Shown here: positions 14,332 to 24,385 of the stretch, one piece after another
How the letters are laid out: every line of letters starts with the position of its first letter
Position numbering within the stretch: position 1 is the first letter of the stretch
Assembly (NCBI GenBank): GCA_964034945.1
Contig: OZ035960.1
Coordinates: 71,373,652-71,437,651, forward strand
DNA: 64,000 nt
DNA from: Chrysopilus asiliformis
Taxonomy: Eukaryota; Arthropoda; Insecta; Diptera; Rhagionidae
Direction of reading: 5' to 3'
Notes under the pieces: generated by a model
What the model saw: only the letters and a program-made list of their open reading frames with translations
Database searches by the model: none
Told to the model about the DNA's origin: nothing
Position numbers and translations under genes: made by a program

Positions 14332-14397
14332 CCTCAACACATGCCAACTACCGTCAGCATTGATCCTCAATACATGCCAACTACCGTCAGCATTGAT
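14332..14397. repeat. 33-bp tandem duplication of a gypsy integrase scrap
   Basis: Two 33-bp units (14,332-14,364 and 14,365-14,397) differ at one base. Each is the forward match of the minus-strand start of the integrase C-terminal fragment at 46,168-46,500, including ATGCCAACTACCGTCAGC. The palindrome element at 14,439 follows directly. Confidence 0.85.
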
Positions 14398-14419
14398 AAG
14401 TAATATATGAAAAAAATAA

Positions 14420-14880
14420 AAAAAAAATTTTTGAAAAAAAGCCTTTATTAAAAAAGAATGCACTAAAAAGAAAAAAATAATTTTCTGGATGCTGTGTATC
14501 ACAAATATAAAAGCTTTTTAAAAGCGAGATAAATTTTTATTTTATTGTTTTATGCTTTATCTCGCTTTTTAAAAGCTTTTATATTTGTGATACACAGCGT
14601 CCAGAAAATTATTTTTTTCTTTTTAGTGCATTCTTTTTTAATAAAAGCTTTTTTTTAAAAATTTATTTTTTATTTTTTTTATTTTGTTCTTTTTAGTCTT
14701 CGAATATATATCCTTACATTTGAGATGTCCTTACAGGCTTTTTAACTTGAGAATCGTATTCAGCGACCCCAAAAACACCGTTGAGGAAAAGTATAATGAC
14801 GTTATCCTTTCAGGTCCGTCTCTTATCCTTACAATGACGAAGTTGGGAAAAATGTTAAATACTAAATTTTTCTAAAAAAA
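14420..14880 (+). mobile_element. Palindrome-satellite element, family E, copy 2 (short)
   Basis: The palindrome at 14,439-14,650 has the same arms as copy 1. It is followed by the CTTTTTAGTCTTC link and less than two diverged satellite units (14,700-14,840), one joined to a sequence resembling the unique 3' domain. The rest of the tail is missing. The Helitron begins soon after, at about 14,990. Confidence 0.65.
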
Positions 14881-15107
14881 AGTTTTATCTTTTTAAAAAT
14901 GTTCTATATAATAATAATTTTTATATAAAAAAAATTTAAAACCTAATTATACAATGACAAAAAGCCGCCTACCGATATTTTGTATTTAGCTTGTATGTAT
15001 ATTTACATTTGTACAGCGCTTGTCGTTGTATCCAATTTTTGGTATTTATAACAAGAGCACTATGGGATTCATATTCAACATAGGGCGAAGTCGTTCAATC
15101 CTAAATC

Positions 15108-17249
15108 CTATATGTTTGGTGGGCGGTAAAATCTCATACGCTCCATTTTAGCTAATGCATCATTGTTGCAAGGCTTAGTTCCGGTTAACTTGGAGCAGTC
15201 CAACTCATCAATTTGCAGACCATTGAGGGATCTAACTCTACTAAGTGCTACATATGCCTGACTATCTGCGAAGAGCTTAGAGCCTAAATATACTACACCG
15301 TGGTCTATAGTGCTACCTTGCATTTTATGCACTGTTGAGGCCCAGGACAATATCAGCGGAAGCATTCTTCTTTCTGCAGTACCGTAGCTGTATTTTGCTG
15401 GGAATTGTACCGATGTTGGTTGTATTAGGTGGATTCCGTCTCTACCAAAATCTACTCTAACTGAGGGGATGTTTGCATCATACAATTGTGCCCTGCGATA
15501 GTGCGGCCAGACGATTTCCGTTATATTTCCTATTGCACCGTTGACCAATCCTTTAGCGACATCGATGTTAGATCTCAGCATCACTTTGGCTCCCACAAAT
15601 ATCTCCAACTCCTTTGGCAAGCCTCCAGTTTTGTTAATATCAGCTGATAATAGACTGTTTAAGTCCACATTTCCGATGTTTCGTGTTGTATCTCCCAGTT
15701 TGTCCTGTGCTATAATTTTAAATATTTCGGTATTTTGCTCTCTGTAGTGTTGTAGGACGGCTTTGTTATGGTCATCTACTTGTTGATTTGTTGGGTAGAT
15801 GCGCAGGGCCTTCTCTAATGAAAATTCGCCAGTTGCTTCATTGTTTACTTTGCCAAGTAACACCGCTAGATGCTCAGAACGAAGTTGTCCAACTCGTAGC
15901 GAATTAAGAATATCTGCAAATGTGGTGTCTTTGTGTTGCCTCATATTCTGCTTTAATTCAATCAATGTGAATAGCCTCCACAAGTTCGTTGCGGGAGCTA
16001 ATCGAGCTGGTTGGTTGAACACTTGATTTCCTCTAACTGGCGGTAATTGCAACAAGTCACCAAAGAGGAGCACGTTGATTCCTCCGAAAAGTTCTTCGCT
16101 ATTTTTTACTTGTTTCAGACGTGAGTCTATCATGCATAACATCTCATAGGGGACCATGGAGATCTCATCTATGAAGAGGAACTCAATGTTTTTCCATTGC
16201 ATGCGCATCGTTCTGAGGAAGTTACCAGTCAGATGTGGCATGTTGACAAGTCTACTATCTTTCTGAACTGGCAACTTTAGCAGACTGTGCAATGTAGTTC
16301 CGCCTACTATTCGCGCTGCTACTCCAGTAAGGGCTCCAACTTTGACCGCTTGCTTTCCATAACATCGGTTGACTTGGTTCTTGAGAACGTTGAACACGAA
16401 TGTCTTGCCGGTACCTGCTCCACCTGTGATGAACAGTCTCTGTCGATGGTAACTTCCGTTGATTTGTTCTTGTATGCTGCGAGTTACATTGATAAATATT
16501 TCTCGTTGGCCTAGATTCATCGCTTGTTGTGCGGTCTGGAACTGTTCATCACTCATTGCCTGATCCGGAAGTTCTTCTTCTAATTCCTGTTCCATATCAA
16601 TTGGTAGTACCTGGTCTAGGATCTCGAATGCATGTGCCTGGTTAAATGCATTCTCCAGTTGCCTATCTCGCTGTCTGAATTGCTCCATGAGCTTACTAAT
16701 TTCTTTCAGGCGTTCCTCACGTGCAAGAAAGGCTTCTCTTGCTGTGCCGAAGTCTTCTAGGAGCTCATCTTCTAATCGATATGGCATGTATTGTACAAGG
16801 AGACTATAGTAGTAGTTCTCAGGATCTGCAGAAGCAACAAAGTGTGGTGCTCGTATAACTGCTGGTACATTTCTGATAGTCATTTTTGAATTATCTGTAA
16901 GCTGAATTAATTTCCTTCGTTGGTGTTGTTCAGGTTCAGAAGCATCTTCGTCCTCGTTCTCATATTGTTTATTGTAGTATGGTTCGAAGAGCATCGCAAA
17001 CTCAGTCAAGCTCATGTTATGGAAATCATAATCTTCATGTTCCAGTGGACGTTTCTCATATCTCTCGAAGATGTTGCTACAGTATCCAGTAGCTCTATTT
17101 AACTCATCAAATCTCAGTACTCTGTAACGTTGATCTGGCTTGCGAGTATTGAGAAATACAGTTTTTCTTGAGCTATTACGCATATTGATGTGGCTGAGTC
17201 TATAGGCGCATTCACAAGCTGAGACTTCTCGTTCCTTTAGTATTCGCAT
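15108..17249 (-). pseudogene. Helitron PIF1-like DNA helicase part of Rep/Hel
   Basis: The 713-residue frame is a superfamily 1 helicase of the PIF1 type that unwinds DNA during rolling-circle transposition. It has Walker A GGAGTGKT near residue 275, Walker B FLFIDEIS near 360, GDLLQLPPV near 395, the QNMRQ motif near 435, and the C-terminal VHKMQGST and AYVALSRVRS motifs near 640-670. Its first ATG at 17,249 is not the natural start: the frame continues the Rep protein upstream and was separated by the 37-bp tandem duplication at 17,251-17,324. The C-terminus appears intact and stops at 15,108. Confidence in the family is very high; it is listed as a pseudogene because the gene it belongs to is interrupted. 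Confidence 0.93.
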
Positions 17250-17250
17250 A

Positions 17251-17324
17251 CAGATTTTGAAAAGTTTTCTTGAAAGGTCTGACTCTTCAGATTTTGAAAA
17301 GTTTTCTTGAAAGGTCTGACTCTT
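17251..17324. repeat. 37-bp perfect tandem duplication that breaks Rep/Hel
   Basis: 17,251-17,287 and 17,288-17,324 are identical. Because 37 is not a multiple of three, the second copy throws the frame and creates a TGA at the end of the Rep part. With one copy absent, the Rep frame would run straight into the helicase frame. This is the only lesion between the two domains. Confidence 0.96.
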
Positions 17325-19383
17325 CCCGCTGTATGAGACGAATCGCTTGTGCTATGCTGGCGTTAAGTTCAGTAGGCTCTGACTTTGACATGTATTTGGC
17401 GATGTAGAATGCTATAGCCTCGTTCGATCCACATGGTTGGATATCCATATTACCTTTCCATAGCTTCAAGAGTTGTGGGTTGTAGTTGTTAACCCATCCA
17501 GCTTCCTTTCGACGTTTTAACAGGCATATTCGTCCTCCACTTCTTATGAAGTCATCTGATGAATGAGCGACGATACGGGTCTCAGAACATTCTTGACGGG
17601 GGAAGCTAAATCTGCAGGTTGATGTCCCAGTCTTGTAACATGTATGTGTATGGTGATGAATCTGGCATTTTTTTACAATCTCCCGTAATTGTGTATCTTC
17701 TGGTGGCATCTCACACGAACACACTTTGTCAAGTTGTTGGATGTCTTCCACAGTGTCAAAGGATCTGTGATCCTTAATCCATGTTAACATGTGAAGATGT
17801 GGACTACCGCGATTTTGAAATTCTATTCTCCACCAGTAATCCTCCACTTGTCCTCCGAACACTTCATGATTGTTGTGGATAAACTTAATAAGGACGTTGA
17901 CTCTAATCATAAAATGGCGGCTTACAACGACCGGATATTGCTCAATTAGGGATTGCGTAGCTTGAACATCAAGTTCAGCGGGGTCATCATGAGGTCTTCC
18001 ATCAGCTATAAGGAGAGCTTTTCTCATATCCACCAAGTTGAGATCGTTACAGCTGAAGGTTACGAAGTAGGTAGGTGGACACAGACATCTTATTTGTGCT
18101 ATTAACTCGTTCAGAGCCGTGCGCCAGTATGCTGATGATCCTCGCAAATTCTTCATATAGAGGTGGACGTCTTCGATCCTTCCTTCTTGCCCTTCAATCT
18201 TCTTACCGCATGCTGCAATTGTGGATTTAGCTCTGTGATATTCAAACATGGATAACGCATAGAATAGATAGTCATTGCGTTCGAATCTTGTATCGCTACC
18301 CAATATTCTATATTGGAAGTAGTCAAGCGGTGATATATTTACAGATCTGTTTTCCTTCAAGCCATTTCTACCATAGGGGAAAAGGTAGAACCATGCAAAC
18401 TCTTCAGCTTTCAATTCGTGTGCCTCATTCACGATATTATCCTTTGTCTTGCGGATGATTTCGTTGACATTCTCCGATACCTCCAACTCGTCATCCACAT
18501 CTGGCTGGTTACAATCTATGGCAGCCATCACTGATGTTTGTGTTGGTATTGATTCCATTTGTTTTTGTACGGGAACAATTGGTGTTGCCTCTTGTTGTGG
18601 TATCGCCTCCCTGTCCAATTCCAAGTGTTGTCCTGTTGTGGTTATGTCAGTCTTCAGTTGCACATCAATGTAATCCAAGGTGTACTGAACATTGCGTGAA
18701 CGCGTAGCTCGCTTACAAACTCTATGAAGCTCTTCAATGTTGTCGGATTCTATGATACATGCCTTTCCATTTGCTGCACTGGCGCCTTTTGGTCCGCATG
18801 AATGTGAATCGGTGAAGTAGTATTTGTTATCGTAATACAGTACTCCAAATGACTTTGATTCTGCTATTAGTATTCCTGCATTATGATTGGCAAATAGGAC
18901 CCGCAAAGCTTCTCGTAGTGTGGTGCCAATGGTATGATTCTCAGAATCTTGAAGACTTCCATAGAGTGCTGGGTCTTCATTATAATCCATGGTGAATGTG
19001 TTGTGGAACATACTGAAGTCTCCCTTGATGACATCGAAGTTACGTACGGCAAAGTATCCACTATGAGGAATAGGATAGGCATTAGGATTGTTGTTTGAGG
19101 CTGATTGTATGGCAGCGTACATTTCATCACCCTGGATCATGTTCCTATCCAAGATATCCCGGTTCCATAATCGTGGCGGAAGTGTGATTGCTCGTACGAT
19201 GTTCGATAATGCAATTACACAGCACTGCGCTCCAGCCCATCCCGATGTGAAGAAACTGTGTTGTGCGTGGTTCCATGAAGCATGTATAATTCTGGATATA
19301 TCTCCAATTGACTTGTATGCGCTTTCTTGCTGTAGCGTATTGATTGCTTCATCTTCTGGTGGTGTATCAACAACTCGTATCAA
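17287..19383 (-). pseudogene. Helitron protease plus HUH Rep nuclease part of Rep/Hel
   Basis: The frame has 698 residues. Near residues 50-235 is a cysteine-protease-like region with GWAGAQCCVIAL (candidate catalytic Gln/Cys) and YYFTDSHSCG (candidate Asp/His), the pattern of peptidase C76 seen in many arthropod Helitron proteins. Near 340-600 is the Helitron-like N domain. The HUH metal-binding motif RGSPHLHML lies near 525 and the twin-tyrosine helix AFYIAKYMSK near 660. These nick DNA and hold its 5' end covalently. The frame opens on a TTG at 19,383, not a true start; coding in this frame extends back to about 19,440, where it joins the upstream frame by a 1-nt shift. It ends at the duplication-made stop. 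Confidence 0.92.
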
Positions 19384-20429
19384 ATCTTGCTCATTAATTT
19401 GTACGTCTTGGTCGACAATGACATCTCGGTATAACGGCGATTAGCGATTAGCCACCGTAGCGCATACAGCAGTTTTGGCCTGCATATTGAGAACTCTCTT
19501 GTGATGTTTAGGTTCTCAAGATATTCGGTTATAACAACGATCCCAGAATTCTGTGTTGATCTTGGCAACATATTTGGTAGCTTCTCACTAACTTCGAAGA
19601 TGTCCTGGGCAAATAGTACTGCTTGTACACGGAAACCATATTGTCCAAATCGTCCGTGATACTTCACTACTTTGACAAATGGTGTTATTCTTGCCAATAA
19701 TCGCTGTTCGGCTTGTGATAATACTTGAATTACTTCAGGTATATCTCCTGGTTGCATGTTGTTCCAATATGCTTTTGACGGATGTGTAGTTTTCTTGCTG
19801 GTTAGGTGAGTCTTGCAGCGGTGGCACACGAGCAAACTTTGTTTGAGTGACAACTCAGGTGGCAAGTATATCATGGCAGTGACACTCGGTCTACATGTAG
19901 CGACTTGATTGGGATAGCATCGCTTGGTGCAAACTTCACAAAAGCGATCGCAGAATGTATAGATGGCTGTTTGAAATGCCACAATTCCGGCATTCAATTG
20001 TTGATGTCGTAAGCGAGCTTGTTCCTGTCGTGCTGCATGTTGCTCTGGTGTTTCTTTGGCTCTAGCTTGTGATGTATGCTGTCTGTCGGCTTGTAGTCGT
20101 GCTGCATTTTGCTCTGGTGTTTCTTTGTCTCTAGCTTGTGATGTGTGCTGTCTGACGGCTTGTAGTCGTGCTGCATTTTGCTCTGGTGTTTCTTTGGCTC
20201 TAGCTTGTGATGTATGCTGTCTTTCGGCTTGTAGTCGTGCTGCATGTTGCTCTGGTGTTTCTTTGGCTCTAACATCAAATTTGGAAAAGAACAATTTGTT
20301 GTGTTTTGTGAGAGCCACGAACAGAAAACCTAACGAGGTTGTTTTAGTGAGAGCCACGACGAGAAAACTTAATGATGTTTTATTGGGATTACAAACGAAC
20401 TCAGATGGCAGAACTTTTGTGTTAGTCAT
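19380..20429 (-). pseudogene. Helitron N-terminal region: repeats and zinc-finger-like segment
   Basis: The frame of 349 residues starts at the ATG at 20,429. Residues about 55-140 are four copies of a 23-residue charged repeat built on RAKETPEQ(H/N)AARLQA, a feature common at the N-terminus of arthropod Helitron proteins. Residues about 155-220 hold cysteine pairs (FCDRFCEVCTKRC and VCHRCKTH) likely to bind zinc. Sequence up to about 19,444 is genuine; after that the reading frame has shifted by one nucleotide, and the natural continuation is in the frame of the 17,287-19,383 segment. The role is probably DNA or protein contact during transposition. Confidence 0.85.
20045..20275 (-). repeat. 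69-bp coding tandem repeat in the Helitron N-terminus
   Basis: Four 69-bp units encode the 23-residue repeat. Unit differences (AERQ, AVRQ, ADRQ; HAARL versus NAARL) show amplification by in-frame slippage or unequal exchange that kept the reading frame. Confidence 0.9.
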
Positions 20430-20530
20430 AATGACTGTGTGTGTTAATGACTGTGTGTGTTAATGACTGTGTGTTAATGACTGTGTGTTAATGACTGTGC
20501 GTTAATGACTGTTAATGAATGTGTGACTGT
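20425..20530. repeat. Short tandem repeat at the Helitron 5' side
   Basis: Imperfect repeats built on GTTAATGACTGTGTGT, several copies of 12 to 22 bp, lie just upstream of the Helitron start codon and reach to about 20,530. They may be part of its leader. Confidence 0.8.
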
Positions 20531-20580
20531 GTGTGATAAAGCAAAGTCACAATATTCTTTTGGTTTTAGGATACAGGGTA

Positions 20581-21470
20581 TAAAAAAATTTTAATGACAG
20601 ATTCGGATTCAGTGACCCCAAAAACCCCAGAATAGATTTTTTTCCGGAAAATTTAGAGAAAAGGATAATCACGTTATCCTTACAGGACCTTCCGTTATCC
20701 TTACAGACTTTTTAATGACAGGTTCGGATTCAGCGACCCCAAAAACCCCCAGAATAGATTTTTTTCCGGAAAATTTGGAGAAAAGGATAATCACGTTATC
20801 CTTACAGGACCTTCCGTTATCCTTACAGACTTTTTAATGGCAGATTCGGATTTAGCGACCTCAAAAACCCCCAGAATAGATTTTTTTTCCGGAAAATTTG
20901 GAGAAAAGGATAATCACGTTATCCTTACAGGACCTTCCGTTATCCTTACAGACTTTTTAATGACAGATTCAGCGACCTCAAAAACCCCCAGAATAGATTT
21001 TTTCCGGAAAATTTGGAGAAAAGGACAATCACGTTATCCTTACAGGACCTTCCGTTATCCTTACTGACTTTTTAATGACAGATTCGGATTCAGCGACCCC
21101 AAAAACCCCCAGAATAGATTTTTTTTCCGGAAAATTTGGAGAAAAGGATAATCACGTTATCCTTACAGGACCTTCCGTTATCCTTACTGACTTTTTAATG
21201 ACAGATTCAGATTCAGCGACCCCAAAAACCCCCAGAATAGATTTTTTTCCGGAAAATTTGGAGAAAAGGATAATCACGTTATCCTTACAGGACCTTCCGT
21301 TATCCTTACAAGGACGAAGTAGTGAAAATATTGTATTGTCATCGGACTTATATAAGTGTGCAAAATTTCAAGTCAATCGGACAAGTGGAAGTGGGTCAAA
21401 ATTGGGTTGCAAGATTTGATCTGACAGACAGACAGACACGAAGGCAAGCTAACTAAATAAAAGCTTTTAA
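20581..21470 (+). mobile_element. 122-bp-satellite element, family E, copy 3 (5' palindrome missing)
   Basis: Six tandem 122-bp units (about 20,594-21,300; spacing of the TTTAATG marker is 122-123 bp) are followed by the family E 3' domain (about 21,301-21,420), a CAGA microsatellite and the AAATAAAAGCTTTTA end. There is no palindrome on the left; the Helitron lies there. Frames with methionine starts inside the array only follow the satellite period. Confidence 0.75.
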
Positions 21471-21797
21471 AAACTCCGATTTTTTAAACTCGTCCAAAAT
21501 AATTTCAACCCATTTTTTAAATACGCGACAAACATACAGTAATTTTCTTAATTAAAAATATATTTCTGTAAAAAGTTGCAAATAACAAGTTACGCAAGTT
21601 AAATGATTTCACTAAAACTATTTTTGAAAAAAGCGCTAAGAAAAAAAATGCTTTTGCATATTGCCGATTTATCAGTAAATCAATAAGTAGAATCAAAACA
21701 CAAAAAATTATTAACGATCTTCGAAAGCCCATTCAATATTATCAATTCCTTTCTGAAGCCAAGATTTTCATATTTACCAAAAATATCACAAAAAAAG
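21471..21797. other. Unassigned AT-rich spacer
   Basis: AT-rich sequence with no terminal repeats and only a short chance frame of low-complexity hydrophobic residues on the minus strand. Confidence 0.5.
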
Positions 21798-22605
21798 CAA
21801 GGTGTCTGTCTCGTAGAGACGACCAGAAGACGTGGATCCGCCTACAACGATCGCCAATAGATATTTAAGTAAGAAATTTTAGTGAAAAGGAAACTAAAGA
21901 AACAATTTGATTGACCGTAATGTTACGTTTACGGGATGTGCCTTTCCGTTTGGTGAATTTCGGCATCTTGTACTTAAAAATCAAATTTCACTTGCAACAC
22001 AACGAACAAATGTTTAATTCTAAAATGTTATAGGGCATTTTCATAAATATACTCGGAAGTTGCGCAAATTGGACAAAACATTTTCTTCCATCTCCTCGTA
22101 ATACTTAGTTGTTCAGTAATTTGCGAAAGTAAACTAACTAAACGAATAACATATAACCGGGTTATTTATTAAGCAAAATCTTTTGTGTTATTTACAGAAC
22201 TTGAATCTATGAAAACGCCCATAGATGAAAAACAAATAAAAATCAAAATAAAATAAAATTACACGATAAAAACGATAAAAATAACAAAGCAATTTCAATT
22301 TACAGCACAAAGAAAACATAAAAAGAGTATAAATGTGAAATCTGTACTACAAGCAGCAAACACAGCATAACAGCGGCAGTGAAAATTTAGATTTTGATTC
22401 TTAAAAAGATAATTGAACATAGTTTAACATAACAAAATACCCTAAACAATGCTTTAATGTAGGCCTCATCTTATAACACAGTTTCTGTTCGGATGTCACC
22501 ACAAACTATCGAGTATCATCGATTCCAAATTTGTTATCATGGCAGCAAGCCGATTTTCTAATTTGTACCCCCATAACCAAAATCCAAGACGTATCCACGT
22601 CAAAA
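21798..22605. mobile_element. Dispersed repeat D, copy 1
   Basis: Closely matches 37,294-38,692, starting at CAAGGTGTCTGTCTCGTAGAG and ending at ATCCACGTCAAAA. A 9-bp GACGTGGAT at 21,829-21,837 is mirrored by ATCCACGTC at 22,593-22,601, suggesting subterminal inverted repeats. There is no coding capacity. This copy lacks about 230 bp present in copy 2, and it is the empty site for the MITE at 38,164-38,539. Confidence 0.75.
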
Positions 22606-22765
22606 CGATCTCGCCTGCGCTACACCACCTCTTGACTCCGCTTGTAATAATAATCGAGTCTGCTTTGGTGTGTATGTGTAGCCGACACTCAAGACGAAAC
22701 TTAGTTCTCAGCGGCTCTCAGTCAGCTACAAGAGAAGCTTTTTGTCGGCTATCAGTTTGTCGGCT

Positions 22766-22873
22766 ATGAGTAAAAATTGCGACAACAGCGCTAATGCCCA
22801 TTACACGCCATCCAGACCTGCCGGAAATGTTGACAGGACTGTTTACGTAGGTGGGCTGCTGATTCTGGCATGA
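22766..22873 (+). pseudogene. Possible exon fragment with an RNA-binding (RRM) RNP2 motif
   Basis: A 35-codon frame ends in NVDRTVYVGGL, which matches the first beta strand (RNP2) of RNA-recognition-motif proteins, then stops. An AG|GTGGGC splice-donor-like sequence lies at this point (about 22,846). It could be the first exon or a captured fragment of a host RRM gene, but the match is only about 10 residues long and may be chance. Confidence 0.2.
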
Positions 22874-23161
22874 CGTTTCAGTTCCAGAAATGCGTTGAGC
22901 AGTAAACAACTGAGTAGTAAATATGACGATCTCAGTGATTTCACTTTTTTCTTTAAAATCTCCGCACTAAAATTAAATTTGGCCTCCACCTGCTCCCACG
23001 GTACCTTTTTCAAATAATTTGTTTGTAAAAATTACTTTTAAACAGTATTCGTTTATAGGACGGAGCGTCTCTGCACGTGAAAAATTAGAATCCGCCATCT
23101 TAAATTCCATTTCTGTTAGCAAAGATGTCAGCGAAAACTGTCAGACTTTTCTGTCGTAAAG
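22874..23161. other. Unassigned spacer
   Basis: No recognisable gene, terminal repeat or match elsewhere in the window. The sequence around 23,060-23,160 leads into the left terminal repeat of element H. Confidence 0.45.
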
Positions 23162-23206
23162 GCTAGTACTGTAACACAGCGAGACGAAAACGAAAAAATC
23201 TGGGCA

Positions 23207-23530
23207 TTAATCGACTGCGAAAATTTTCGCTTTGGAGATTTTGGAGACATTGTCATTTTGTGTTTGTGTTTCGTATACTAAAAAAAGCATTTGTAGTAAC
23301 GTTGTTTTATGTGAAAAATCTTGATTTCCCAAGAAAAATTTTTTAGCAATAGTGGACCAAGACAAAGCTATCGTAATTGGGGCAGCTGGTTTAGCTCTAG
23401 CTTTGTTGCAGAAGCGAAGAAAAAGCCGCTCAAAAACATCCCCATATTTGCGTGACGGATATCTTTCCATTAATTCCGACAATTTTGTTTTCTCAATTGA
23501 TGACCACACTATTTTTACCTTTTGGCTCAT
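23207..23530 (-). CDS. Unrecognised 107-residue protein inside element H
   Basis: Starts at the ATG at 23,530 and stops at 23,207; it lies wholly between the terminal repeats of element H. I do not recognise the family. The N-terminal half has IVWSSIEKTKLSELMERYPS followed by hydrophobic and basic residues and a later SWSTIAKKFF. This tryptophan and helix spacing is loosely like SANT/Myb or MADF DNA-binding domains that accompany some transposases. No catalytic motif is visible. It could also be chance coding or a truncated gene. Confidence 0.3.
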   Translation of the reverse strand: MSQKVKIVWSSIEKTKLSELMERYPSRKYGDVFERLFLRFCNKARAKPAAPITIALSWSTIAKKFFLGNQDFSHKTTLLQMLFLVYETQTQNDNVSKISKAKIFAVD

Positions 23531-23638
23531 ATTTCCTATAAAATAAATAAAAAAACAAAGGTTTTCTCGCTTATTTATTCAAATTAAATATAAATATTGT
23601 GCGTACCATCTTTTTTCTTGTCACCGAAATATCAAATC

Positions 23639-23778
23639 ACAATCAGCTGGTTTGAACTGTCATTATTTCGTGCGAAAAGAATGCCTCAGGGCGTTCTTTT
23701 CAGATGCGAAAAATGTGGAGAAATTGTGTCTGACATCTCTTGGTGAAAATCGGAAGCCGATCAAACCAGCTGATTTGT
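23639..23778. mobile_element. Small MITE with about 17-bp TIRs
   Basis: ACAATCAGCTGGTTTGA on the left is mirrored by TCAAACCAGCTGATTTGT on the right, with about 105 bp between. It lies inside element H. No clear target duplication is seen. Confidence 0.6.
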
Positions 23779-24385
23779 CTCCAAAAATTTTTTCGTTTTC
23801 GCTGGTGCACAGTACTACTTTTGCGAACGAAATTTCGCACAGCGAAATTTTTTTTGAATTTTATATGGGACTAGCAGACCCTTCGTTGGCAGCTAAAAGT
23901 TTTTTGTATAAATTTTAGAATGTCAAAAAACCATAAATAACTTAAAAAGTTTTGGAAAAAAATGTTATCCTTACAGAACCTTCCGTTTCGAATTTTGAAA
24001 TTCCAACACTGGATTCGTGATCAGCGACCCCAAAAACCCCCTAATGCCGATCTTTCCCAGGAAAAACTGGAGAAAGGATATTTGCGTTATCCTTATAGGA
24101 CCTTCCGTTTCGAATTTTGAAAATCTAATACCGGAAAAATAGGAAAAAGGATATTTGTGTTATCCTTACAGGACCTTCCGTTTTGAATTTTTAAAATCTA
24201 ATACCGGATTCGTGATCAGCGACCCGAAAAACCCTAAAGACTGTATCGAAAAGTATGGAAACAAAAAATATGGGATTAAAAAGGCGTAATTTAGTTTTTT
24301 TTTAAGAAAAATTTTATAAAATTGGTTATTAAGTACATATTTCTTTATATGTATATACAACATTTCAAAAATATTTTTTATGTTT

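Larger units (their letters stand above)
10741..14400. repeat. Block A: composite repeat, inverted copy of 46,460-49,836
   Basis: Read on the minus strand, this block follows 46.5-49.8 kb in order: gypsy integrase scrap, about 450 bp of non-coding sequence, a palindrome-satellite element, a non-LTR RT fragment, then a long-TIR element. Identity is high enough that a 69-residue frame in 12,310-12,519 (minus) and 47,939-48,148 (plus) reads identically. Differences are local: block A has three 122-bp units where block B has two, a 205-bp direct repeat absent from B, and a truncated long-TIR end. Confidence 0.88.
14990..20580 (-). mobile_element. Helitron (rolling-circle transposon), recently broken autonomous copy
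   Basis: One long minus-strand coding region (20,429 to 15,108) carries the Helitron protein order: zinc-finger N-terminal region, C76-like cysteine protease, HUH Rep nuclease with two tyrosines, PIF1/RecD2-type helicase. Outer limits are approximate: palindrome-satellite elements flank both sides, and I could not find an unambiguous 5' TC or a 3' hairpin plus CTRR. Only two lesions separate the three frames, a 1-nt shift and a 37-bp duplication, so the copy was probably active recently. Known Helitrons replicate by nicking one strand and peeling it off. Confidence 0.85.
23162..23815. mobile_element. Element H: about 650 bp with degenerate TIRs
   Basis: The left end (GCTAGTACTGTAACACAGCG then AAAACGAAAAAAT) is mirrored at 23,785-23,815 by ATTTTTTCGTTTTCG...CAGTACTAC. 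A cleaner inverted copy of the same end lies at 28,543-28,576, matching 33 of 34 bases, just right of the nested satellite and mariner elements. It encloses a 107-codon frame and a small MITE. The superfamily is unknown. Confidence 0.55.

Noticed and set aside
14940..15030. Helitron 3' end with hairpin and CTRR
   Set aside because: The best hairpin (ATGTA-TATT-TACAT near 15,000) is AT-rich and not followed by a convincing CTRR with an A/T target, so no exact boundary is claimed.
15541..17102. Plus-strand open frames opposite the Helitron gene
   Set aside because: They lie antisense to a strongly supported helicase coding region and carry no motifs.
20837..21419. Long open frames with repeating protein sequence in the 122-bp arrays (also 13,035-13,562, 26,822-27,369, 40,362-40,925, 47,020-47,424)
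   Set aside because: They only reflect the satellite period; a 122-bp unit shifts frame each repeat, the frames start and stop at unit features, and no domain is encoded.
21517..21732. Hydrophobic 71-codon frame as a membrane protein
   Set aside because: AT-rich DNA readily gives Phe/Leu/Ile-rich chance frames; there is no conserved motif and no second copy.
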